A DNA stretch of 58,147 nucleotides. Source: Pseudomonadota bacterium (GTDB lineage Bacteria > Pseudomonadota > Gammaproteobacteria > Steroidobacterales > Steroidobacteraceae). Shown here piece after piece: positions 7,913-14,332 of the stretch (positions are counted from its first letter, which is position 1; each line of letters begins with the position of its first letter). The notes under the pieces are model-generated. The model was not told the origin of the DNA and did no database searches. It was given only the letters and a program-made list of their open reading frames with translations. Made by a program: the position numbers and the translations under genes. The stretch lies in the NCBI GenBank assembly GCA_021777555.1, contig JAJYDK010000018.1, forward strand, positions 13,577 through 71,723, in the 5' to 3' direction.

Positions 7913-8591
7913 ATGATCAGCGCCAACCGCAGTCCTTCCCGCGCTGTGCGCACGCGCATTCTGGTCGTGGATGATCACCCTCTGGTGCGCGAGGGGCTCG
8001 CGGTGCGCATTTCGGCTCAACCGGATCTGGAGGTCTGTTGCGTCGCCAGCGACCTCGAGGAGGCTTGGACACGGGTGCGCGAGCAGCCGCCGGATCTCGT
8101 GATTCTCGATCTGGCCTTCAACCGCGGCAGTGGACTCGATCTGATCAAGAAGGTCGCCACCGGCCTCGCAAAGCCGAAGATCCTCGTGGTCAGCGCCTAT
8201 GAGGAGGAGCTGTTTGCCGAGCGTGTGCTGCGCGCCGGCGCGCAGGGCTATCTCAACAAAGTGGAGCTCAGCGGATCGGTGATCGAGGCCATCCGGGTGG
8301 TGATCGAGGGGGGGGCTCTATCTCAGCGCCGCCATGGCCCGCCGCATCGCCAGCCAGACGATAACCGGAGGACACGCCTCGGGCGGCCTCGAGGTTCTCA
8401 GCGACCGGGAGCTGCAGGTCTTCGAGCTCATCGGCCGGGGCCAGCGCACGCGCACGATTGCCGAGCAGCTGCACCTCAGCGTCCACACGATCGAGTCGCA
8501 TCGGGAGAACATCCGCAGGAAACTGAGTCTCAGAAGCGGTACGGAGCTGATGCGTCTGGCGGTATTGTGGACGCTCGGCCGCGCAAGCTGA
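7913..8591 (+). CDS. NarL/FixJ response regulator, split by a +1 frameshift
   Basis: The first part encodes a receiver domain (RILVVDDHPLVREG, phosphoacceptor Asp66 in LVILDLAF, Lys in GYLNKV). The frame then fails at a run of eight G at 8309-8316. Removing one G restores EGGLYLSAAMARRI and continues into a LuxR-type HTH (8334-8591) with LSDRELQVFELI, TIAEQLHLSVHTIESH and RENIRRKL. As written, the receiver frame runs on to 8659 with unrelated residues, so the regulator would lack its DNA-binding domain. The ATG at 7913 has GGGAG close upstream. This could be a sequencing error, a mutation or slippage. Confidence 0.8.
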
Positions 8592-8593
8592 GC

Positions 8594-9964
8594 TCAGGCG
8601 GGCAGCCCGGCATCCGATGGCAGAAGGCATCGGATCAGCGTGCCCTTCCCCGGCTGTGATTCCGCGACGAATCGCCCGCCGAGCAGGGAGCATCGATGTT
8701 CCATGAGCTTCAGGCCCACCCCGCGTCGCAACTCGTTGCGCGGCGGCAGGCCGATACCATTGTCCCTGACTTCCAGCCGCAGCTCCCCCTCGCTCGCGGC
8801 CAGCCGGATCGAGATGCGATCCGCATTGGAGTGACGCGTGGCGTTGCGCACCGCCTCCTGCGCGATGCGAAAGAGGTGAGAGGCCGTGGCGGAGTCCCGT
8901 ATCCGCACTGATACCTCCTCGAACGTGCATTCCACGCCGAGCGTCTCGCGGGTACTGCGGGCGAGCTCGGCAGTGGCGAACTTCGAGCCGATCCGCGCGA
9001 GCGGCTGGCCGATGTCATCCAGGGTCAACGCCAGCAGCCGTGCGGCGCTCGCCGTTAATCGCCGGATGCGCAGCTCAGGGTCGAGAAAGACCACCACGAT
9101 GTCGATGGCGTTGATGAGGTTCGAGAGATCCTCGTTGACCGCATTCAGCGCACGCACCCTGTGTTGCAGCTCCACGTTCAAGACGGCCAGCTCTTCGTTG
9201 AGGGAGACCCGTTGTGTGTTCGACTCCCGCAACTCCTCGTGCGCCAGCTCGATCTCGGTCGTCATCACGGCGATCGTCTGCCGGGCGCTGAGCAAGCGGC
9301 CCGCGAGCCGCTCCTCTCGGCCCCGTCCGATCGCCGGCGGGAGCGTCTCGAGCACGGGGTCCGGGAGGGCCTGCGCGACACGTTTGCGATAGATCGGCCA
9401 CCCGGCCGATACCGGCTCGAAGATCGATTCGGGCGGCACCACGTGCGTGCCATGCTCGAACAGCAGGTAGCCGTCGTCTCTCAGGGAGAAATGCAGGCGC
9501 TCGAAGAAGCGGCTCATCGTCACGGGCTCGAGATCCGACGGCACGCCGCGGCAGCTGATCAGGTCGAGACGGGAGAAGATGGGCGGCTCACGCAGCACAT
9601 CGTGCTGCCCGGCCAGCACCTTCTCGCGCAGCGAAGCGCACACGCGGTAGTGGCGCAGCGTGCGGTCGAAGAAGCGAACGAGCCGGTCATCGGAGAGCTG
9701 GCGGGCGATGCCCTGTGGATAGATGCCCCGTCGCACCGCCGTCAGGGCCCCCTCGTCCGCGTCGGTCGCGAAGATGCGCAGGTGCGCCGGCGCCCGCGCC
9801 TCCTCGAACCGTTCACTGAGCCATATGGCGATCGAGTAGGCGTCCTCGCCCGTCGAGCATGCGGGTACCCAGACCCGCAGCGGAGACTCCGCGCTCGAGC
9901 GGATCAGATTCCGCCTGAGCGCCGTGGCGAGCGCATCGAGCGTTTCGGGCTGGTGGAAAAACAT
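8594..9964 (-). CDS. CheR-like methyltransferase/PAS/histidine-kinase ATPase, degenerate
   Basis: The 456-residue protein begins inside a CheR fold (MFFHQPETLD, VWVPACSTGEDAYSIA, IFATDADE), with the usual NLLIYL segment replaced by RGVPSDL. A coiled coil (about 225-285) and the first half of a PAS domain (IDIVVVFLDPELRIRRLT) follow. The sequence then passes at GSKFATAEL straight into the pre-HATPase region of NarL-type kinases (LFRIAQEAVRNATRHS) and the ATPase (DNGIGLPP, GVGLKLMEHR). The CheR helical N-domain and the HisKA_3 segment with its phosphoacceptor His are absent. It starts 13 bp after the PAS-GAF gene, so probably lies in the same transcript. Confidence 0.75.
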   Translation of the reverse strand: MFFHQPETLDALATALRRNLIRSSAESPLRVWVPACSTGEDAYSIAIWLSERFEEARAPAHLRIFATDADEGALTAVRRGIYPQGIARQLSDDRLVRFFDRTLRHYRVCASLREKVLAGQHDVLREPPIFSRLDLISCRGVPSDLEPVTMSRFFERLHFSLRDDGYLLFEHGTHVVPPESIFEPVSAGWPIYRKRVAQALPDPVLETLPPAIGRGREERLAGRLLSARQTIAVMTTEIELAHEELRESNTQRVSLNEELAVLNVELQHRVRALNAVNEDLSNLINAIDIVVVFLDPELRIRRLTASAARLLALTLDDIGQPLARIGSKFATAELARSTRETLGVECTFEEVSVRIRDSATASHLFRIAQEAVRNATRHSNADRISIRLAASEGELRLEVRDNGIGLPPRNELRRGVGLKLMEHRCSLLGGRFVAESQPGKGTLIRCLLPSDAGLPA

Positions 9965-9977
9965 AGACCTCCCACCG

Positions 9978-11546
9978 TCATACCTGGCCGGCTCCGGTCT
10001 CAGGCCTCGCGGGTGTCCCGGTTGCCGTCTGCGCTTCGGGACTCTGGTGCTTCTGAGCCGGCGTACCCCAATGGACGCGGCTGTCGATCAGATCCGCCGC
10101 CCACTGCCCGAGAAGCCCACCGAGCTGTCTGTCGCGATCCGAGAACGCGTGGGGCTCGCCGAAGTGCACCGACAACACGCCAATCAGCGCGCCGCCGCGC
10201 GAGATGAGTGGCGTCGATTGCACTGCCCGGTAGCCGGCGCGAATCGCTGTGTCACGGTAGGGTGCAAACGCGGCGTCTTCCGCAATATCCGGGATCTGGA
10301 CCGTCGCGCAGGTGAGCAGCGCGCGGCCGCAGCTCGAGGGGTCCTCGACGCCGACCGAGCGGAACTGCACGAGAAAGTCCGGCCGAAATCCGCGTTGCGC
10401 CACGATCTCCAGGCGCTCGGTGGCCGGCTCGAGCAGCTGCACGTTGCCGAAATCGGCGTGATGCAGCTCGATGGCGCTCTCGAGGATGTGGTCGAGCGCC
10501 TCCTGGGTGTTGGTGGCGCCAGCCACGGCGATGGCCATCCGGTGGAGGCTGCGCAGCGTTTCGAGCTCGGCGGCCTGCCGGCTCTCGCTTTCGCGCAGGG
10601 CCGCCTCGGCTATCTTGATCTCGGTGACGTCGACGAAGGTGATCACCACCCCATCGACGTCGCGTCCGCCAGCGAGACGATAAGGGCTCAATCGTGCCAC
10701 GAAGATCTGCCCGTTGCGGCTGCGGATCTCGCGCTCGATCGAAACGCGGTTGGCGAGCACCCGCCCGGCGTCCTGCTCGAGCGAGTCGTACTCGAGCGAG
10801 TGGGTGAGATCACCGATGGGTCGCCCATAGTCGCGCACCTTGACATTGAAGATCTCGCCGAGCTTGGGCGTGAAGCGCTTGATGCGCAGCTCCCGGTCGA
10901 GAAACAGGGTCGCCACATCGGCGGCGGCCATCAGGTTCTCGAGGTCGCTGTGCGCGCGGGAGACCTCGTCGAGCTTCAGTTTCAACTCATTGTTCACCGT
11001 CTGCAGCTCCTCGTTGGCCGCGCGCAGGTCCTCGTTGATGGAGAAATGCTCATCGCGCATCGTCCCGATGCGCTGCTCGGCCTGGCGCAGCTTCTCACGC
11101 AGGTCCCGAACGAGCTCGCTGCTGGGCTCCTGGTGGTGCCAGGCGGCATCGCTCGGTGCGGGCCCGGCGTCGAGGAAGGTGATGAGCAGCTGCTCGCGCG
11201 GGCCCTCGACCGCGGGCCGCTGTTGCACGAGCATCGCGACCTGGTGGGAGGCGTCATCGAATGCCACGGGCAGGAAGGCAGAGAGACGCGGCTCGGGCCC
11301 TTCCATCGCCCGATTGATGAGCGCGTGCAGGTCATCGCGCAGCTCAGGCCTCACGAGGTCCGTCACGCGGCGCGTCGGCGGGCCGCCGCTTTGCTGGAAG
11401 AACCTCGCCGCCGTCGGCGACAGATGCACCACGTTGCCCCGATCGTCGATCAGCACACTCGGCGGCGCGGTCTGCTCCAGGGCCGCCAGGTGCATCTCCA
11501 CACCCGTCGCGCGGCCCGGCGGGGGCGCCTCCCGGCCGTAACGCAC
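9978..11546 (-). CDS. PAS-coiled coil-PAS-GAF sensor module (detached from CheB/CheR)
   Basis: The 522-residue product starts with the PAS-like block that normally follows CheR in CheB-CheR hybrids (LAALEQTAPPSVLIDDRGNV). A long coiled coil comes next (REKLRQAEQRI to NEELQTVNNELKLKLDE, about 150-210), then a second PAS (about 215-325) and a GAF domain (about 345-500). No kinase or output domain is present. The frame is the same as that of the preceding CheR gene and is separated from it only by a TAG and six codons, so it looks like the C-terminal half of one former protein. GTG at 11546 is the first available start; no clear ribosome-binding site precedes it. Confidence 0.75.
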   Translation of the reverse strand: MRYGREAPPPGRATGVEMHLAALEQTAPPSVLIDDRGNVVHLSPTAARFFQQSGGPPTRRVTDLVRPELRDDLHALINRAMEGPEPRLSAFLPVAFDDASHQVAMLVQQRPAVEGPREQLLITFLDAGPAPSDAAWHHQEPSSELVRDLREKLRQAEQRIGTMRDEHFSINEDLRAANEELQTVNNELKLKLDEVSRAHSDLENLMAAADVATLFLDRELRIKRFTPKLGEIFNVKVRDYGRPIGDLTHSLEYDSLEQDAGRVLANRVSIEREIRSRNGQIFVARLSPYRLAGGRDVDGVVITFVDVTEIKIAEAALRESESRQAAELETLRSLHRMAIAVAGATNTQEALDHILESAIELHHADFGNVQLLEPATERLEIVAQRGFRPDFLVQFRSVGVEDPSSCGRALLTCATVQIPDIAEDAAFAPYRDTAIRAGYRAVQSTPLISRGGALIGVLSVHFGEPHAFSDRDRQLGGLLGQWAADLIDSRVHWGTPAQKHQSPEAQTATGTPARPETGAGQV

Positions 11547-11564
11547 CGCGCGGGGGCTCGGCGC

Positions 11565-12194
11565 CTAGAGCAGCTCCGGCAGCACTGCCCGCACATCCGC
11601 CCGAGAGTGGGCGAGGAAGATGCGGTGGCGGGTGTCGAGGGCCTGAAAGAGATCCTCATCGACCGTTTCCGAGACGCCGACGAAGAGGTGCCCCGCATCG
11701 CGCAGCGCGTAACGGAATACCCCCATCAGCTGCTGCTGCGGCTCGCGATCGAGATAGATGAGCAGGTTGCGGCAGCAGATCAGGTGCAGCCGTGAGAATG
11801 GCGGGTCGCGCAGCAGATCGTGCGTGGCGAAGACGATGCGGTCGCGGATGTCGCTCGCCACCCGGAAATGCTCGTCCTCCCGACGAAAGAAGCGTTCGAG
11901 CCTGGTTTCCGAGACATCCGCGGTGATCGACTGCGCGTAGAGCCCCTCGCGCGCCACCGCAAGCGCTTTCTCATCGACATCAGTGGCGAACACCACCAGG
12001 TGGCCGATGGCGCTCTTGTGCCGCTCGGCCTCCTCCTGGAACAGCATCGCCACCGTGTAGGCCTCCTCGCCGCTGGCGCAGCCCGGCACCCACACGCGGA
12101 TCTGGTCATCGGGATCGGCGTGCTCGAGCAGCGGGCCGATGACCTCGCTCTGCAGCGCCGACCAGGATTCCGGGTCGCGAAAGAAGCTGGTCAC
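11565..12194 (-). CDS. CheR-type methyltransferase domain, N-domain missing
   Basis: The 209-residue product covers the SAM-binding domain of CheR: VTSFFRDPESW, VWVPGCASGEEAYTVAM, VVFATDVDEKAL, ARE-LYAQSI and ICCRNLLIYLDREPQQQL. The helical N-terminal subdomain that binds receptor substrates is absent, and the frame begins exactly where that domain normally ends (upstream codons read ISVTSFF). Its GTG overlaps the TGA of the CheB gene. The frame ends in a TAG at 11565-11567, beyond which the same frame continues as linker plus PAS. Glutamate methyltransferase activity toward a receptor is therefore uncertain. Confidence 0.75.
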   Translation of the reverse strand: MTSFFRDPESWSALQSEVIGPLLEHADPDDQIRVWVPGCASGEEAYTVAMLFQEEAERHKSAIGHLVVFATDVDEKALAVAREGLYAQSITADVSETRLERFFRREDEHFRVASDIRDRIVFATHDLLRDPPFSRLHLICCRNLLIYLDREPQQQLMGVFRYALRDAGHLFVGVSETVDEDLFQALDTRHRIFLAHSRADVRAVLPELL

Positions 12195-12210
12195 CGAGAT
12201 TCGGCGACCG
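12190..12210. repeat. quasi-palindrome at CheB/CheR join
   Basis: A 21-base element, GGTC-A-CCGA-GAT-TCGG-C-GACC on the plus strand, can form a nine-position stem with one mismatch or wobble around a three-base loop. It contains the CheB stop and CheR start. It is noted because it coincides with the place where CheR homology begins abruptly. Confidence 0.4.
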
Positions 12211-12781
12211 CCTCAGGCCCCGTGTCGGCATCGAGCATCGGCAGGAGCTTCGGCCTGTTGCGCGCGAGCTCCGCCAGGCGGCGGGCCAGTTCGCGCACTG
12301 GCAGGACCACGTCGGCCAATCCCGTCGCGATCACGGCGCGCGGCATCTCCCCGTAAGCCGCGCTGCTCGGCTCCTGAACCAGGATCACCCCGCCGCGGCT
12401 CTTGACCGCTTTGGCGCCGGCCACCCCGTCCGATCCGGTTCCGGAGAAGACCACGGCGAACCCCTCGCCGCGCGCCTCGGCGAGCGAGCGGAACATGAGA
12501 TCGATCGCCATGCGATGCCCGCGGGGCTGCTCGAAGGGCTTCACGCCCACCGCGCTGTCGGTGATGAGGAGCTCGCGGTCCGGCGCGATCACATAGACAT
12601 GATCGGGCAGCAGCGGCTCCTCGCGCTGATCGCCGACCTGCACCATCGGCATCCTGGTGTGCCGGGAGAGGATCGAGGGCAGTTCGCTCTTGCGATCGGG
12701 CGCCAGATGGACGACGACCACATAGGCGAGGCCAAGGTCCGCGGGCGTGGCGCCCGTGGATGCGTTTCGGCCGCTGGTCAA
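12191..12781 (-). CDS. CheB-type methylesterase domain lacking the GxSAGG serine
   Basis: The 196-residue frame matches the catalytic domain of CheB: LAYVVVVHLAPDRKSELP (catalytic His), HVYVIAPDREL, RFF-equivalent LMFRSLAE, FSGTGSDGVAGAKAVK (catalytic Asp) and MPRAVIATGLAD. The usual N-terminal block with the nucleophile serine (GASAGG, about 25 residues before the HLAP motif) is missing; only STGATPADLG stands there, and a TGA closes the frame nine codons before the TTG start. No receiver domain is present. It leads the CheB-CheR-PAS series transcribed on the minus strand and is probably inactive as an esterase. Confidence 0.75.
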   Translation of the reverse strand: MTSGRNASTGATPADLGLAYVVVVHLAPDRKSELPSILSRHTRMPMVQVGDQREEPLLPDHVYVIAPDRELLITDSAVGVKPFEQPRGHRMAIDLMFRSLAEARGEGFAVVFSGTGSDGVAGAKAVKSRGGVILVQEPSSAAYGEMPRAVIATGLADVVLPVRELARRLAELARNRPKLLPMLDADTGPEAVAESR

Positions 12782-13012
12782 GGAGCGCTCTCCCGCTGGC
12801 GGATTGCAGCCGGCGCCTCATTCTGTAAAGCCGGTGAAGAGTATAAGCGCGCACGGGCATGCGGATAGACCCCCCGATCCGGCGGCAATCCCCGCGCGTA
12901 TCGACGCCCCAGGGGACATCCCGGGACCTGGGCTGCGTACTTTCCGGCATTCCAAGATGCGCCTCCGCGTTGCATCGTGATGACTGATCGAGAAGCTTTC
13001 GGGGAGTCATCC
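12782..13012. other. divergent intergenic region
   Basis: This 231-bp stretch separates the minus-strand CheB gene from the plus-strand DUF6763-like gene and should hold promoters for both. I see no convincing -35/-10 pair. The missing CheB N-terminus cannot be found here in another frame. Confidence 0.5.
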
Positions 13013-13426
13013 ATGAACACGGGTGTGGGCCGCGCGCGGATCGGCCAGTGGTATCTGCGGTGGGACAAGGGCGAGGTCTTTCAGGTGACCGGGCGCGACG
13101 AGCGCTCGCGGACGCTCGAGATCCAGACCTTCGACGGCGATCTGGACGAGGTCGACGAAGCCGCCTGGACCACGCTGCCGTTGAGTCTGGCGGAGCCTCC
13201 GGAGGACTGGACCGGTCCGATCGATGACGTCGAGACCGATGACCTCGGTTATTCCGAGACCGCCATGACGCCGGAGGACTGGGCGGAGCCGCTGCAACCG
13301 CTCAGGGCGAGCGAGGAGGCGTGGGAAGACCCGCAAGAGGAGAGCGAGCGCGATCCGGAGGGCGAGGGGCTGCCGGTGGAGGGGCTCGCGCTCGATGAGC
13401 CGACCGCCCGGGACCGGCTGCGCTGA
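13013..13426 (+). CDS. DUF6763-like acidic protein
   Basis: The 137-residue protein begins with IGQWYLRWDKGEVFQV, a compact beta-rich segment, then LEIQTFDGDLDEVDEAAW, PPEDWTGPIDDVE and DDLGYSETAMTPEDW. These blocks are those of small gammaproteobacterial proteins I associate with DUF6763. The C-terminal third is a very acidic, low-complexity tail. The ATG at 13013 has GGGGAG six to seven bases upstream; the in-frame ATG twelve codons earlier has no such signal. It is 27 bp before the universal stress protein gene and may be cotranscribed. The function is unknown and a cytosolic location is likely. Confidence 0.7.
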   Translation: MNTGVGRARIGQWYLRWDKGEVFQVTGRDERSRTLEIQTFDGDLDEVDEAAWTTLPLSLAEPPEDWTGPIDDVETDDLGYSETAMTPEDWAEPLQPLRASEEAWEDPQEESERDPEGEGLPVEGLALDEPTARDRLR

Positions 13427-13453
13427 GCCCGGCGCAGGGACAGGGAGCCATCG

Positions 13454-14323
13454 ATGATCTGGCGCCGCGTGATGTTCGCCGTATCGGGGCTCGAGCAATT
13501 GCCAGCCCATGTGCTCGACCGGGTTGGGCGGATCGCGCGCGGGCTGGATGCGCACATCGAGCTGTTTCACTGTCTCTACGAGCCCGAGGCTGTCCAGGAC
13601 GCAAGCCGGGAACACTCTGCGGAGGTCATCGCCGCGCGCGTCGAGGAGCGGCGGCGCCGGCTCGAGCGGCTTGCAGACGCTCTGCGCGATCAGGGCCTGC
13701 GTGTGGGCGCCAGCGTCCGGTGGGACTTTCCCACCCATGAAGCCATCATCCGCCACTCACTGCGCTACAAGCCCGACCTGCTGATCGTTCCGGCGATCCG
13801 TCTGGACGAGACGCCGCGCGCGCTCGGGTATCGCGAGTCGCAGCTCATCGCGACATGCCCCTCCCCCGTGTTGTTTCTCAAGACCCGGGAGGTCTATTCC
13901 GGGAGGTCGATCGTCGCCGCCGTCGCGCAGCCGGATCACGAGGCGGCGGATCTCGATGAGAGGATCCTCGGAGCGGCGAGAACGATGGCGCACGCGCTCG
14001 CGGAATCGCCGGTGTGCGTGTTCTGCGTCGCCGCGGCGGAAGACCGTATCCGGCCGCTCGCCCTGCGGCATGATGTCTCGAGCCAGGACGTGCACGTGGA
14101 GTCCGGCGAGCCGGTGGCGGCTCTCGCGGCGTATGCGCGCAAGTCGAGGGCCCAGATGATCGTGCTGGGCGTCACCGCGCAAGCGCCTTGCGAAAGCTCC
14201 TCTGATCACCTCGCACAGCGGGTTCTCGACATTGTCGAGTGCGACGTGTTGGTGGTGAGGCCGCGCGATCAGCCGGTCACTGTGGACAGCGAGGCGGCTC
14301 CGGCCGTTCCGCATCCGGGCTGA
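13454..14323 (+). CDS. universal stress protein, tandem UspA domains
   Basis: The 289-residue product contains two UspA-like domains, at about residues 1-138 and 150-275, as in E. coli UspE. The first has VMFAVSGLEQLP and DLLIVPAIRLDE, with a degenerate end instead of a full GxxG-9x-G(S/T) ATP loop. The second ends AQMIVLGVTAQ, then VLDIVECDVLVVRPRD. The N-terminal MIWRRVMFAV is typical of the UspE group. GGGAG lies about eight bases before the ATG. It converges on the Lon-like gene with only nine bases between stops. Confidence 0.8.
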   Translation: MIWRRVMFAVSGLEQLPAHVLDRVGRIARGLDAHIELFHCLYEPEAVQDASREHSAEVIAARVEERRRRLERLADALRDQGLRVGASVRWDFPTHEAIIRHSLRYKPDLLIVPAIRLDETPRALGYRESQLIATCPSPVLFLKTREVYSGRSIVAAVAQPDHEAADLDERILGAARTMAHALAESPVCVFCVAAAEDRIRPLALRHDVSSQDVHVESGEPVAALAAYARKSRAQMIVLGVTAQAPCESSSDHLAQRVLDIVECDVLVVRPRDQPVTVDSEAAPAVPHPG

Positions 14324-14330
14324 TGCCCGG
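14315..14330. terminator. possible bidirectional hairpin between convergent genes
   Basis: CCGGGC-TGAT-GCCCGG forms a six-base G+C stem with a four-base loop between the ends of the stress-protein and Lon-like genes and overlaps the former's stop. There is no good T-tract on either strand, so intrinsic termination is uncertain. Confidence 0.3.
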
Positions 14331-14332
14331 TC

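Noticed and set aside
9924-11795. A 623-codon plus-strand frame opposite the PAS-GAF and CheR genes
   Set aside because: Low-complexity translation with no family features; the minus strand holds recognisable domains.
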